A stretch of 64,000 bases of DNA from Archegozetes longisetosus (taxonomy: Eukaryota; Arthropoda; Arachnida; Sarcoptiformes; Trhypochthoniidae), in NCBI GenBank assembly GCA_018873245.2, contig JAEMBT020000005.1, positions 6,868,001 through 6,932,000 on the forward strand, read 5' to 3'. Position numbers and translations under genes: made by a program. A model generated the notes under the pieces. The model was not told the origin of the DNA. It saw only the letters and a list, made by a program, of their open reading frames with translations, and searched no databases. The first letter of the stretch is position 1. Every line of letters starts with the position of its first letter. Below are positions 21,861-35,164 of this stretch, piece after piece.

Positions 21861-24800
21861 TTAAATTTTGAACCTTTGTTTGCTCAATTGGATGAGCATA
21901 ACTGAGAAAGGGATAACGGCTCCCAAAAACTGAAATATCAGCTTCCGATCCAAAGGGAATATATTCCAGACTTCGAACCAATTCTTATGATTGCAGCTCA
22001 TTATAATCTGATTGAAAATTATGATTTGGTTCGTTTCCTCGAAAGATTCATTATTTTTCGAGTTAATCATGTGTATAATGCCCAATTGGGAATGTCTGCA
22101 AGAGTTTAAATGGCCCAAAAATAAAGCCAAAATCATTTGCATTAATGCCCACAAGAGGTATTCGTATAGATATGTTATGAAATATCTGTAGTCATCGGTC
22201 TCTATGACTGCAAACTGCGTGATCCTAAAACAGGTGGCGATAAACAGTTCCCCGTACCAGAAGAATGGCACCAGACCGAAACGTCTGTTGAAGTCTTCTC
22301 TCAAGTTTTGTAGGTCAGAATACCTCTCACGATAAAAAATTATTTCATCTATAGTTGTAAACCGACTTTTCTCTAACTTTTTCAATAATTGTCTTTCAAG
22401 TCTATAATAACTGAATATAATATAGGAGTAGATGGAAACTGAAGCGGTGAGCCATCCCAAATTGAATGTTGACCACACTGTCCACTTCAGCACCTCAACA
22501 GATATTATTATGCATTTTTTTGTTAAGTCCACCTTTGAATAAACTATTCCTGGAATATTTGATTCATAGCTCAAATGTCCGATCGGACAGATTATCATTA
22601 ATGAGATCCAAATTAGCTTCAGATATTTAGACATTGTTTTTATTCTTAACTTCTCTTTGTAGTCAAGTTTTGACCAAATTGTTTTCTGAAATATAAACAA
22701 TCAATTACGATAAGCATTCATAGCTTTAAACAGCAAAACATATAACGAAATTTAGCATTAGATTAAGCAGAAAGACATCAATATTAGTGTTATTTCAAAT
22801 AGATTCGTTGGGGTAATGTGTGCCCATTAACTCTTCCAATACGCAATTGGATGCAAAACTCTTACTCCAATACCTGAAAGCATAATATAATAAAATCTGC
22901 ATATAAACACTTTCATCAATACTATTCTCTCACTGTCACAACAGTTGTGATAAGCTTATCAAAAATTTATAAAAAAATTAACGTTCGAATACTAGATTTA
23001 TAACAATAGAAAAGATTCGCTAATTTTTGTGGATAAATGTTTGAAAATTGGGTGATTGTTCCATAATACTTGTTGCTTTAGCTGCGTCAAAGCTGTTGTA
23101 AAAGCATTCTCTTGTTTAGTTCATACACTATACGTGTTGCAACAGTTAACGGGTACAAAATCTTTCAACATTAAAACTCTTAAGCACTTCATGTGTTTTC
23201 TAGTATTTCAATAAAAAAATACGATTTAAGTCAAGTTGTAATCAATATTACTAGACTATAATTTTTTCACATGTGTTTGACCTTGTTCAGAATTTTCTGA
23301 TATGCAGAGTTTTAAATAATATTAGGCGCATATTCATACATTAGCGCTCACAAGTATGCAAAAAAGAGTAATTGACTCGGTGTCTTGTCTTTCACCGAAT
23401 ATAACTTAACAATTGTTGCGTTAATTTTGGCCGACTTTGTCTTAAATCAAAGCACAATAATCTGGAATTTGAACGATACAAAGATATAAAATAGCTCCAC
23501 ATTTCCAATGAAATTGCAAACAATTAAGAACTTTTCGTCGCTTTTCTATACGGTCATAAATAAGCAAATATTTGCTCCGACTGAATCAAAGTGAGAAGGT
23601 CATTTTACATTTCTTTAAAATTAAATTAAACAGAATATCAGTTAAATAAAACAGTTTTCAATCAAAACATATTGTTTTAAAATTAATGTCTTAAAAATGG
23701 TTAAACTACTGGAGCTCACTGAAGCCGAACGTCTTCACACGCTTCAGATGAGTAATGAAAGTAAACAATATCATATCATGGTCGAAACGATGGGATGCAG
23801 TCCATCATGTGCTTATAAAGTAATAAAATAAGATCAACACTTTTGGGACAGCTCTTAATTTAATAAGGAATTGTCGAAAACGCCTTGCAACAAACTGAAT
23901 CGACAACAGAATTGCAGCAAATGTGACGAAAAACCAGAGAATTGCGGCCAAAGGAATCAAATAAGACCTTCAAGCTGTGAATATCAATTGCAGTGAATCC
24001 ACAATTAAACGGTGATTGAGAAAAATTTTTTTTGGTGGAATTACAGGAAAGAGACCAGTAATAAACTAGAAAAATCGCATAAAAAGACTCGTATTTGTAA
24101 AGAAATACCTAAATATGCTTTGGCTTCTCAAACAAAACCATTTGGTCTGATGAATGGAAATTCGAGTTAATTAGCTCGAAAAGACAAACTAAAGTGTGGA
24201 AAAACTCAACGGGGAGCTTAATAAGGACGATGTTGCGGCTACTTTAAATTACTCACCTTCTGTGATGGTTTGAGGATGTGTTTCGGCTTCTGGTATCGTA
24301 ATTTAGTCGAAATAAACACTAAGATGGACTCTAAACTTTGTCAGAATCACTAGTAGAATTTATACGCGAGTATAGAATGTATGGCAACCAGATATAACTT
24401 TATCTTTCAATCTGATATCGACTTCAAGCACTATGCTTTGCAATGAATTATTTCACAGAAAGTGAGATCGAACAGATCGAATGGCCACCACAAAGTCCAT
24501 ACTTGCATATAATCGAACATTTGTAGATGAATTGGACCGATCGGCACCTCGGTCTGACCTTAAATCTATTGCAGGTTTCAAAAAGGCCTTATTTGAAAGT
24601 TGGGAACGGAGGTAACTGGTCGGTTTATCGAAAGTAAATGACTGGAAGAAGTGATGAAAACGAACGGAGATAATACTAGTTACTAGTTATCAATTTATAA
24701 TGGAATCGGTTAGCATTTCTAAGACTTTGACTAATATTTACCTAATTTTAATCCGAAAATTTTGATAAGAATTCATATTGTAACCAAACTACTATTCAGC

Positions 24801-27402
24801 TTCGATGTTTATAAATCTCAATTTTTGAAGACATAGATACAGTACATATTTAAGATATTAGTTGTTTCTTAATTGCTAATCTTTGAGAAATAAATGAATT
24901 TCATGTGCTATTTTTCCATACTTTGAGCGCTAGTGCATATGATTCGCTTTGATTGCAAGAGGAGCCTATTCTCTATCGAAAAAAATCAAAGTGACCTATT
25001 AAGCACTAGTATCTATATGTTGTATTCAATCTTTTAGTCATTCAATATTTTTTTGAATCCGAGCTTTAAATTCTAGATTATGAGTATAAGTAGTACTGAA
25101 CACTACTTTAAAATTGAAAGGGAGATCAGATTGTCAACAGTTTTGAACTAATCCAACTTTTCATATCTTTATCAAACTTTTAGCTCGTTTAAATATTGAA
25201 CTTGTTTGATTTTGTATACAGTGCACATCAATCTCCTTTAAAAGTGTTGACTCAAAGAAAACGAGCAACCAGTGAGTCCGAAATAGATTACAATGAGGTG
25301 AACAGCATGATAGGTCTGTAGACTAATTTGAAAGTCTATCGTAGAAGTCAAATCTATTTTTGCAATTTACTTGTTTAATAGTATTGACAATCGAAACTAA
25401 GAGTATTCCTAGAACACATTGATTGTAACTGTTAAAAGAGAAATTGACTAAAAATCATTTTCTAGCCTCTGACATTTCGAAACAGTAGCTTTTAAACATT
25501 TTTCTTGAAGCTTGTTTTCTCTTAAACTTTAATTTTCTGTAATCTTCTTTTCCTGAAGCAAGTTTTCAATTATTTAGAGTGCCATAAAATTAACTCGACT
25601 TTGAAAACACATGTCAATTCAGTGAATGATACAAATTAAGATTTTCCACCACCAGCAGTGTTACAAAGCCCTGAGTCATAATCTGTTATTTTCTATTCAA
25701 CATATCTACAGTTTGAATTATAAAGAAAAAATTCATGAAAAATAATTTTAAAACATACGTTTACATTAACAAGCGTAACCGCCTCTTGCAATACTTGTGT
25801 TCAGACCAGAAACTAGACACAAGTGATCGAGGGGTACCTTACAGAATTTCTCATCTTTTTGAAGGATACTTTAATTGTCTAATATTGATCCATTCGCGTA
25901 GAAACTGATTTTACATACTATCTATTTGATTTCAAATTGACTAATTTTAATAATTTATCGATTGTTCCATCTTTGTTCAGTTGAAAATAATTTATTACTT
26001 AAGCAAGCGGTCAATTTGTGTCCAGTTTAGAACTTTCGAAAAACTGGATTCGAGAAATTTCTAATCAAAAGTCATAATTAAAGCCAAAACTAGACTGATG
26101 ATCATGCTAACAGTAACTGAGTATTCTATCAAGACATTAACCTAATAAATGATACTTTTAATTTTGAAACAAAGGTTTTAGAAATTATTAACTCCATATA
26201 ATAACGGCCAAGCATTTACAGTATACTTCTATTCGTCTGATACTAAAAGCTCAAGCCGTCCTCTTCATACGAACAAGTGGTTACTGTCGTTGGGATAAGT
26301 ATGGCATGAGGAATCGAGATAGCTTATTTTGTTGCCAAAAATTGGTCGCCGGCTATTTCGAAGATTCAAAGTCTATTATTGATCAATAAACTGAAATTTT
26401 TATTATGAGCGATTTTGATTTGCCTCTTGATGGGGCTTCAGCTACTAACAAATAATTGTCCAATTTATATTCAAATTACTATCCATATATTTAATTCAAG
26501 AGGTAATCTAAATAAATAATGAGGGATTAATTCTTACTCAAGAGGTTGTAAGCTTTAATAAATTCAACTCAAATACTTTGGAAATAGTATCTTATGAGGC
26601 TCCACTCTATGAAAACTAATCTTTTTCTAAATTCTAGTTTATCCTAATGGATTAACGTTATATAATTTTAGATCACGCTAAACAAAATCGCGCTAAACTC
26701 TTTTTTAAAGCCTTAACTGAAATCAGAATTGAATGAGATTCGCAATAATACCCTGAAATAATTTAAATCAAACCACTTCAATAGTTAAATTTTCACTATG
26801 ATTTTCTTTATAACGGATTCTAGTCGCGAAGCCAAGAAGCTAACGAAGTACAGGATCCATCAAATTTGAACAGAAGCTTTAGTAAAGAGTACTTAAAATA
26901 TTTTCTATAAATAAAAATATGTTTCCATTATATAATAGAAACGAAATTAAGTTCTAGAATCTTATAATTGAATCGGTTGTCAATGCCATAATAATAATGA
27001 TACGAGTTTTACCTAGCTCAATTTTGTGCCACCTCACCTAAAATTTTCTAGCTTCACTACTGATGAATTTACACAACAAAAATTTGAATTATCTTAATTT
27101 CAATGCTTAAAGTTCTCGAATAATATTACCTGAAATCGAAATATTTCTTCTCTTCTTTTCAAAATAATTAAATAAGTAATCGAAGCAACAGTCCTTTTGA
27201 ATTCAAGGGCCAAATGATAATACATTTCAGAAGGACTTGATGTCAAATCAAACAAACCAAGTACAAGAAAATAAAACTGATGAGCAATTGTAGCACTTCT
27301 CGCGATCCATTTAATAAACCTAGTGCAACATTTGTCGCTTTCGTTCAATCCAAAAATAGTGAATAAAAAATTCATGTAACTAAATATTTCGCTTTCAGCC
27401 AT
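21861..27402 (-). CDS. Gustatory-type chemoreceptor (7tm_7 family), two exons
   Basis: Exon 1 (27402-27130) starts at an ATG (MAESEIFSYMNFLF) and ends IFRFQ|GTAATA. Exon 2 (22685-21861) starts after TATATTTCAG at KTIWSKLDYKEK. Both are phase 0 and join to about 365 residues, a usual length for arthropod gustatory receptors. Several hydrophobic segments are visible (LIWISLMIICPIGHL, FITYLYEYLLWALMQMI, FLGAVIPFSVMLIQL). The last one stands where the family has TYxxxxxQF, here a divergent PFSVMLIQL. The assignment is by overall pattern; the ligand is unknown. The 4.4-kb intron contains a decayed Tc-like element. No frame breaks were seen. Confidence 0.7.
23339..24937 (+). mobile_element. Tc-like transposon relic in the receptor intron
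   Basis: The ends are inverted matches: TTAGCGCTCACAAGTATGC at the left and, reverse-complemented, CTAGCGCTCAAAGTATGG at the right. TA is present outside each end within a few bases. Length is about 1.6 kb, as for full Tc1/Tc3-type elements. The interior is a broken transposase on the plus strand. Confidence 0.72.
23697..24660 (+). pseudogene. Decayed Tc-like transposase
   Basis: Opens at an ATG with MVKLLELTEAERLHTLQ, then suffers early stops and frame changes. IWSDEWKFEL (second catalytic Asp region) and later WRPPQSPYLHIIEHL-like sequence can be followed in mixed frames. Not functional as written. Confidence 0.65.
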
Positions 27403-27419
27403 TTCTAAGATTCTCAATT

Positions 27420-28850
27420 ATATTTTTGAGATTAAAATTTAAAAATGAAAAATCTTATTTCTATCTCTTCAACATCTTTCACTCGGTAAATCGTTAAAAA
27501 CTAGGCTAAAAGTTATTCTGTGAGGAAACGTGATTTACTTAATACTTATCAATCAAAGCGCACACTCGACTCAAGTGAACTTTTACCAAAATTAATATTC
27601 TCGTGAAAAGAGCGATTGAGTTGGTATTTGAAGTTAAAAGAATTTTTTAAATTATTTACTGAGTTGAGGCTACTTGATGGTTGAATGAATTGAGCGAATG
27701 ACGTGGCATAAATAGCCAAATTGGAGACTTGGATTTCTGAAGCAACCGCATAATGTATGTGATTAAGAGATACGTCAACTTTACTAAAGAAGTATAATTT
27801 GCTTATGGGTATGATTAACTCAATGTACAAAATACCATCAGTTATATGGAGGTATAATTTTGTGGGATATCAGATCCTTTTGAATAAACTCGGTTCTTTT
27901 CATGTTTTTTGCCAATCAAAATACAGATTTTTTTTCAACATAGAATACTCTTCATCCAAAAGTCAATCGTTATTGAAGACCGTAAAAAATTGGTAAGTTT
28001 GATATTTGATTCCGGTTTCATTTTCAATTATAGGAAAAGATTTTAGCTTAAAGGGCTTTGACTCAAAATAAAGCTTTTTCAAAAAGTCACTAAGTCTGAA
28101 TGTTAATAATTTGGAATTAAAACAAAATCGATAATATAATTAAGTTCCGAAAACCTAAAATGTCTTATAATTTTGAATCAGTTAAGTTCATTATAAGAGG
28201 TTTAGCTAAAAATAGAGTTAACTCATATCGAACTTGAACTTCAATTAAAGATTTAAATTATGTTTGTAAATTAATGTTTTCTGATTTTACAAAACGAAAC
28301 GAAACGAAACCAAGATCGAGAAAGCGTGAAATAGAAACCAGCTTTTAAATTAATATTTGAAGATTGAATGCGGGTAATATTTCAAGTCTCAAGCGAATCA
28401 TCAAAATAAAGAACGGATCAAGGTCTAGCAAGATATGATTTTGAAATACCTATACGTCAGTAATATACATAATATTAGATTTATATGAATAGAAAAAGCA
28501 AAAATCACTGCTTAAAGAATTGCAGTAAACATCAGTGCACAGATAGGCTTACAGAATATATCTCTCAATTTGATCTCTATTTTGAAATAGTGAACTGAAT
28601 TATTGAGGCGGCATTTTTGCTTTAGAAATGAGCAGATTTTAGTTGAAAAGAGCTGATTATAGAATATATTTCTATACTATTTACTATTTCATAAATTTTC
28701 AACATGAATGATCAAATAAATCTACTAAACGTTTGCGTTTACAAAAAGAAAGAGACCAATTAAAACAAAACAGTATTTCTAAACAAGTCAATTCTTTTCA
28801 AATTTGAATGCTTTGTCAAATCATTTTTAAGTAGCCACCGATGGGAGACA
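27420..28850. other. Spacer upstream of the receptor gene
   Basis: AT-rich, with only short open frames that lack recognisable features. The receptor promoter should lie in the left part. Confidence 0.5.
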
Positions 28851-28854
28851 TCCA

Positions 28855-29112
28855 GCCTTATTCATAAATAACACTTAAGTTTCAGAGAAAGTATCACTTG
28901 ATCGAAACTAACTTTAATCACTTGAAGTGTAACTTAAAGTTGTTACTTAAGATTATTCATAGAAAGACATTAACATTTATTCGAATGTCACTGATCTAGC
29001 TTAACCCTAAAGTTATTACTTGAGTTCAAGCGAGTTTTATCAATATGAAAATTGGGACTTAAGTTACAACTTCTTCAAGTTATTGCTTAAGTCGTGTTTA
29101 TGAATAAGGTTG
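28855..29112. mobile_element. MITE of about 260 bp
   Basis: Inverted ends: CCTTATTCATAAATAACACT at the left against CCTTATTCATAAACACGACT read from the right. CTTAAGT words recur through the interior. No clear target duplication. Non-coding. Confidence 0.68.
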
Positions 29113-29138
29113 AAAGTCCTATTGTATAAACAAAGTTA

Positions 29139-30392
29139 TCAAGAAGCAAGTGATAGGTCGACATCGATTGGATTATTAACCCTGTAAAACGTCTTTATAT
29201 CATGCGCAGTGTGTCCAGCATGACGACATTGTCCATCACCAAAAAATAAAGGGTATTTATCCGTTTCCGCTATCCAAGACAGATCTTTACTGCAAACGAT
29301 CAAGTTGCCTAAAAAACACTTTCGCTTAGTTTTTTTCGATTGATTCAAAGCTAGCATAAAAAATACTCTAAATTCTTGAACCTGTAATCCAGAATTCGTG
29401 TAGATCTTTCCAAACAACACCTATTGTTTTCCACGTCAGAGTTTTGATGTGATTGTCGTTCAGCTTCAATTGCCTTAAGTTAGGCATACCATTAAAAAAT
29501 CCTTCTGGTATTTCCTCGATACCGTTAGAATGCAGATCAAGTGACCACAAATCGTTTAAGTATTTTTCAAACCATTCTCTGTTCAATTTTGGTATATGAT
29601 TACCTAGTTTTGTTTGAAAAATTATTAAAATTATCAGTTGTTATGAGCTCAATAGCAATTAATTTGAAATTCAACCTGAAATTTTTGAAAATAAACTGAC
29701 CTAATCTAACCTTCTTCGATTGAAAGCAACATAGATTTATGTTTTCTAACCTGTTATTGTTATCTTTCTTAGGTTGGGCCATCTCAGAGCTTTTGTCTCG
29801 ATACCATTGAAATAAGATTCGACGATTGAAAGAATAATAACTTTATCTGTGGAAATTTTTCCAATTGTAGCTGGGATCACATCTGTAAAAGTACATTCCT
29901 GCAAATGAATGCCTTCAAGAGAATCTAAGTTTACGGCCAACTTATCCCATTCCCAACCAGTTAAATAAGCCTTTATTAAAGTTAAATATTCTGTTTGTTT
30001 TATGTGTTTGAATAAATTTTGATTATCGGTTGACCAAAATTTATATTGTGAATCGATTATTATTAAGTTTTTGACGATTTGCGTAACTGGAAATAACTTA
30101 TCAAAATGTATCATTTGATTGTTATCAATGAAAGCCAATGAGCTAATAAGAGAATTTCTTGGAAATTCAGAGTCTATTTGATTGTGATCACTTTTACAGA
30201 TAGCACTTATTTGACCTAGGAATAGATGAAATAGCGTGTTTTGAGATTTTTTCTGGATCATTATAATCCCTAATCAAATGACATACCATCAGGTTCTTTA
30301 TAACAAGTGCATCCTTTTGCGCAAAACTCGTCACTTACTTGTTTATCAAAGCAAAATAATAAAAATGCGCACAATATCAGATTAGGTAACAT
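29139..30392 (-). CDS. Secreted leucine-rich-repeat protein
   Basis: Exon 1 (30392-30287) gives a signal peptide (MLPNLILCAFLLFCF) and the start of a Cys-rich N-cap (CAKGCTCYKEPD). Exon 2 (30215-29751) begins QISAICKSD and runs through leucine-rich repeats; exon 3 (29603-29421 or beyond) adds GIEEIPEGFFNGMPNLRQL and NDNHIKTL. The last block (about 29381-29139) is a Cys-rich C-cap (GNLIVCSKDLSWI, GQCRHAG). Exons 1-3 agree in phase, but the C-cap is one frame off whether or not an intron is placed at the GTGTTG site, so there is a frame break near 29370-29420. The layout resembles the two LRR genes at 61955 and 63719. The role is unknown; similar arthropod LRR proteins are often named after the non-catalytic subunit of Oplophorus luciferase. 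Confidence 0.72.
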
Positions 30393-30399
30393 AGTTTTA

Positions 30400-31239
30400 A
30401 TTAATTAATTCGTTAATTATCCATTAGTTCTACTGGTCATTAAACAATACAAAAATTTGACGAAATCTTCAACACAAAAAAACAGATTTTATAACATATT
30501 TGTCATTTTCAGTAATCAAGTCTTATAATTCTTTGTTTAAGTACATTCTTACAAAATTAGCTTATGTTATGTGAGTTAAAGATTTATTAATTTTTACGTC
30601 AGAATTGATTAAAATATAAGAAGACTTGACTTGGAGAGGAAAAATATTTTTGTTCGATAGTCACTATGCTTACTAAACAATTTATAATAAACAATGTCTC
30701 CATCCAATTAAGTTCAATATAACGTCGGGTCACCGCTATACAGTTCTATCTGTAATGTTATTTCAATTGCAGATAGAACTTTATAGTACTCATCCGACGA
30801 TAAATTAATATCTTAGAGCTAAAAGAATGCGTTGGATTAAAGTGTGTTTGAAAAAATTTTGACATTCAGATCGAAATAACACTTTAGATTATATATTATA
30901 TTCCTTAACGACTACTTTCAGTCATTTAGAATCCATGTTAGTGTTTCTTTTACCACTCAGATTCAACTACTTTTCATCAGTAATAAGACATTTAGTGCTT
31001 TTCTTTTTTCTATTTTTATCTTTTATATCATCTGCAAAGTAATCTAACATAAGAATAGATTATATTTCATTTGAACAAACGTAACTTTCGATTATTAAAA
31101 TAAAATGCAATGTCAACAAGTTATTTGAGTCGATCTAATAATTAAATCGATGGATCAACTCAAATGAGAATAATTGTGTAGGAGTTAAGATAAAGTTCAA
31201 CATCTTTAACCATTTTAATAAAAAATAATTAAGAAAATC
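30400..31239. other. Spacer with one small hairpin
   Basis: AT-rich, without genes. It contains the hairpin element listed separately at 30724-30802. Confidence 0.55.
30724..30802. repeat. Small hairpin element
   Basis: CGTCGG...CAGTTCTATCTG and its mirrored partner CAGATAGAACT...CCGACG lie about 20 bases apart, making an imperfect palindrome of about 79 bases. A minimal MITE or a structured remnant; no function visible. Confidence 0.55.
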
Positions 31240-31935
31240 CTAGTTGTAAACACAGTATGTTTGTAAATTCGTGCTTTATGTTTGAGGACTTTTAACTCCA
31301 AAACCAGGTTATAGATTTTTATGAAGATAGTATCATTTTAAAACGAAATCCTCAAATTTTTATATTCTAAATTTTCATAAAATCATCTTATATATTCTTT
31401 AAGATACAATGGCTTAGTGAAAAGTTAGAATTTTTGTGTGGAAGTTGTATTATGATATTTTCTTAGTTGTAGTAAGTAATAATTGCCAAAATAACGTTTA
31501 AAATCAAATATTACGTCATAATTAGTTCAAATCCGACGTTTAATTATAAAATAGATAATCTGAAAGTGTTATTGATAAAATTTCAATATAAAACTACTGA
31601 GAAACACATAACTTCTATTGAAAGAGCATATCCAAACTCATGATAGCACTCACCGAAATATGCTATTTCAATAGAGGTAATGTGTTTCGCATTTATTATC
31701 TATTACAACTAGGAAAAGTTGTTATAATACAGTTCCCACACAAAAATTCTAACTTTTGACTTTAAGCTGTTGTAACTCAAAGAATATACAAGACGATTTG
31801 ATGAAAATCTGGGTCATAAAAATATGAATATTTCTTTGTAAAATGATACTTCCTTCATAAAAATCTATAATTTAGTTTTGAAGTTATAAGTCCTCAGACA
31901 TAGGACTCGAATTAACGAGCATACTATAGTTAAAC
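31240..31935. mobile_element. Palindromic fold-back element
   Basis: The left arm (31240-31480) and right arm (31690-31935) mirror each other: TAGAATTTTTGTGTGG against CCACACAAAAATTCTA, with TTTTTATGAAGATAGTATCA and the CTCAA..ACTTTTAACTC region also answered. The centre (about 31600-31690) is itself an inverted repeat around AACTTCTATTGAAAGAGCAT. Non-coding. Confidence 0.7.
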
Positions 31936-31939
31936 TTAT

Positions 31940-33850
31940 TTCGAAATTATATCTGGCATATGACATTCTTCTACTCCAAATAAAATTTGTATCTTTTCAA
32001 ATTTAAATCCTTGGTTCTTCTCACCACATTCGACATTTTTCACTCATACGTATTTAAATCTTTTTATGTAAGAGTAAAATCCGCTACTTCAAACAAATTG
32101 ATTTAATATTAATAAAAGCTTGCAGTCCTGTGTAGTTGTTTTGTTATACTAGTTCAGAGTTGAAATTTGAATCACAATGAAATAGCTGCAAATTTTCCGG
32201 TTTCAGTATTCATGTATATTTTAACATTATGCAACTGAGACTTTCATTTTACTAAATAAGATAAAAGAAAGCTCATAAAATTGCTCTAAATGCGTTCGAA
32301 AGTCATCGTTAGAGAAGAATAGACTTTAGGTGACCTCACATTTAAGAAAGATATTTAAGTATGAAAATCTATTTCTGCTCAATTATTCATTTAGAGCTAA
32401 TTTTTTGTCTTATGACTTATGCGTTAGCTTGGGAATGAGCTTAAGCATTTGTCACGTAATTTTTTTATGGTTAAATTCCGCAATTAACACTTAATAAATC
32501 TTTAGTTCATCAAATAGCTTGCTCAAATGATTTTATGCTCAAATAATGAAGCATAATGAATATTCAAAGAAAAAGCGAGTTAAAGTCAATAAAAAAGTTA
32601 AAAATAAGTTTTATTGTTGAACAGTTGAATTATAAATTAGAGAGTTACACGAAACAGAAATGTTGTCATGGATTCACAATTACGTATAAAAGACGTGGAG
32701 CTATTGACTTTTTGTGATATAACTTGTTAGACATGTTGGATCATATAAGCCAAATGAAAGTTTTTAAATAGCACTATCATTTAGAACAATAGAACTTTCC
32801 ATCAGTTTTCAGTTGATTCTATTGATCAAACCTATAGATGAAGTCATAATAGATGACAGTTTTGAAAGTAAACCTATTTTCAAATAGGAATGCTTAATCA
32901 AAATCAAGCTATAATTTGGTCAAATGAGAAACAACGCCTTTGGAGACGGTTTCTTCGTGAGTTTTATTTATTATTATAAGAATTTTAATAGAATTTCTTA
33001 ACTTAATAGTTTATAACTAGTTCCATTAATTGATCCTCTCTTTAATGCATCAATCTTTGAGGTCAATTCATAGTAAACAATTAAATCTGAGAATATATCT
33101 TTTAAATGACTTGTAATCAAAAATACTTTCATGTGAGAATTGTCTTCAAAATAGAATGCATAAACTGTATAGTTAGTAGGCGTATAACTATACTGTAGAA
33201 AATGCGCTTCATATAGAGAATGAATCAAAGGTTAAATGTCGCTCATTTCTCAAAGTATTCAAAAATATAATCTATCTTGAGCTATATTTTCTTATATATT
33301 AGATTCCAGTCAACAGTTTGTATATTTTCTCGAAATTCTGTTCAGCCATTGAACATAACTGATGACAATAAAAAAGACAAATACTAGGATTATGAAATTG
33401 ACTGAAATTAGCTTTGAGTTATCGAACTGACGAAAATTCTCAAAAACTTGTAAGAATGATGAAATATGAAAGGAACAAAATAAATAAAACCATTCAGCAT
33501 TGTTATGTAATCAAATTAGCAAAATAGTTAGTAAGAATACGCTAGATGCATTTATAAAAATTTATATGAACCAGAATGATGCACTAATACATCAAGATAT
33601 CTATCTTCCAAACACAAGATATCATTTAATATGACTCTTTTCCTTAATGATTTAAGTCAAAAAAAAGAAATAGCAATTAATAATTGCTTGAGAATGACGA
33701 CATGGTAATAGTGTTTTTCCCATTGCTGCAAATGCTTTCAAAGTGACCTCCCGTATAAAATAGAGAAAGAGCAACCAAATTACGCATTTATAAGCTTTGT
33801 CCGCTATCTGAAGAGGTGTTCATATACTATTAATTGACTCTACCTTACTT
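31940..33850. other. Spacer, one unassigned open frame
   Basis: AT-rich. A minus-strand open frame of 76 codons at 32998-33228 has no ATG start and no recognisable domain; it could be a terminal exon, but nothing around it supports that. Nothing else was seen. Confidence 0.45.
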
Positions 33851-33854
33851 CTAG

Positions 33855-34195
33855 GTTTATATTTCATATTTTTATTCACGGCATGCATTATTGGCTTCTT
33901 GTTTTCCCAACAAATTGGAACAATAATTATATTTTCTTTGATCATATCATTATTGGTGTTCATTTGTTGCAACTGTGGTCAATGTTGTGAAACTCGTGTA
34001 GTAAGAGGCCATGTATTGGTAGCTCCGCCTAATCTTAATATAATATCACCTCGAGAACAAGTGGCTTATATTGTCGTTTCACCATCTGCTCCCATAGAGA
34101 ATGTGGTGTCTATTCAAGAATCTATTTACTCAACAATCCCAACCCGCTATCAGCCGCCACCCACTTATAATGAATCTCAGCAACATTACAAATGA
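33855..34195 (+). CDS. Small membrane protein with PPPTY motif, 3' exon
   Basis: Begins after the acceptor CTTCTAG with a hydrophobic run (LYFIFLFTACIIGFLF), then SQQIG and a second hydrophobic segment (TIIIFSLIISLLVFICC), a Cys cluster (CCNCGQCC) and a polar tail with PPPTYNES before the stop. A membrane segment followed by a Cys cluster and a PPxY motif occurs in Shisa-like and related adaptor proteins that bind WW-domain ubiquitin ligases; that reading is inference. The first coding exon was not found upstream, so the gene is partial as listed. Confidence 0.55.
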
Positions 34196-34557
34196 TGATT
34201 TTTGATTCTAGCTTATTTTGTATTTTTTAAATCTATAATAGAATCCTCGTGATTATGAGCAAAGTTTAGGTTGTGCTCAACTAACTTATCAATCATGAAT
34301 TGTAATTCAAAATTAAATTCGTTCACTATTTGTTCAATCAAAAGCATAGTAATCCTTGTTAGCAACTAGGAGTGATCGTTGTCATGACATGTTTTCTGAC
34401 TATATTAGATGTTAAGAAACTTATAAGCATATTCAATATTATCAAGAGATGCAAATTAGGTATCAAATTTGGCAAAGAAACTGATGTACATCACAGGCAG
34501 GTGACATAGTAATTCTCATTGCTATGTGGAATTACCAAGTTTAATAATGTTTAAATA

Positions 34558-34819
34558 TGTCAGCTGTAGTTAAAACTTAGAAATACAGCCATACTTAAAG
34601 TTTGTTGATTAGTGTAAACTCTTTGATATAACATAGTAAAAGGGATTATTGTTTACTACAAGAAAAAATTTGTTAACTAAAATTATACATGTGTTTATTA
34701 TTGTTTATGTTTATTTTTCATAGTAATAAATAGTAGTCCCCTTTTATTTGTGTCAAAGAGTTTGAGCTAATTAACAAATTTGAAGTATTGCTGTATCTCT
34801 AAGTTTTAACTACAGTTGA
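34558..34819. mobile_element. Palindromic MITE, 262 bp
   Basis: TGTCAGCTGTAGTTAAAACT at the left answers TGTCAACTGTAGTTAAAACT read from the right. The match continues for about 85 bases per arm, including AGATACAGC and AACTCTTTGA. Non-coding; no sure target duplication. Confidence 0.75.
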
Positions 34820-35164
34820 CACAAGTAGTAATCAATAAATGGGAGACATGCAGATTTTCCTCTGAATTAAAGTGATTGAAAAGAAAGGCATGTTTAAGCT
34901 TGAATATCTGAATTGAAGCCCAAGGTAAAGAAGCTATTTTACAAGCTAACTGAAAGATAAATTAATCTGAAATGCTCAAAAAAAGAAAGCATTAAAGAAT
35001 TCTTATTTATGCCCAATCAAAACACTTGCTCATAAATGTATGTTTATACTAATTGTATTTCAAAAATGAACTATTGTCCAAGTAAAGCTGTGATAAAAAA
35101 ATTTAAAGTCTATTTTGATTTTATATTTGAATTGAAAGATAGTGATACTTAGTTTGAACGAAGG
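34820..35164. other. Spacer between a MITE and a hAT element
   Basis: AT-rich, nothing recognised. Confidence 0.5.

Noticed and set aside
27549..27830. 93-codon minus-strand open frame upstream of the gustatory-type receptor
   Set aside because: No ATG-supported signal or membrane features, and no splice link to the receptor exon.
32998..33228. 76-codon minus-strand open frame
   Set aside because: No ATG and no domain; left as unassigned within the spacer entry.
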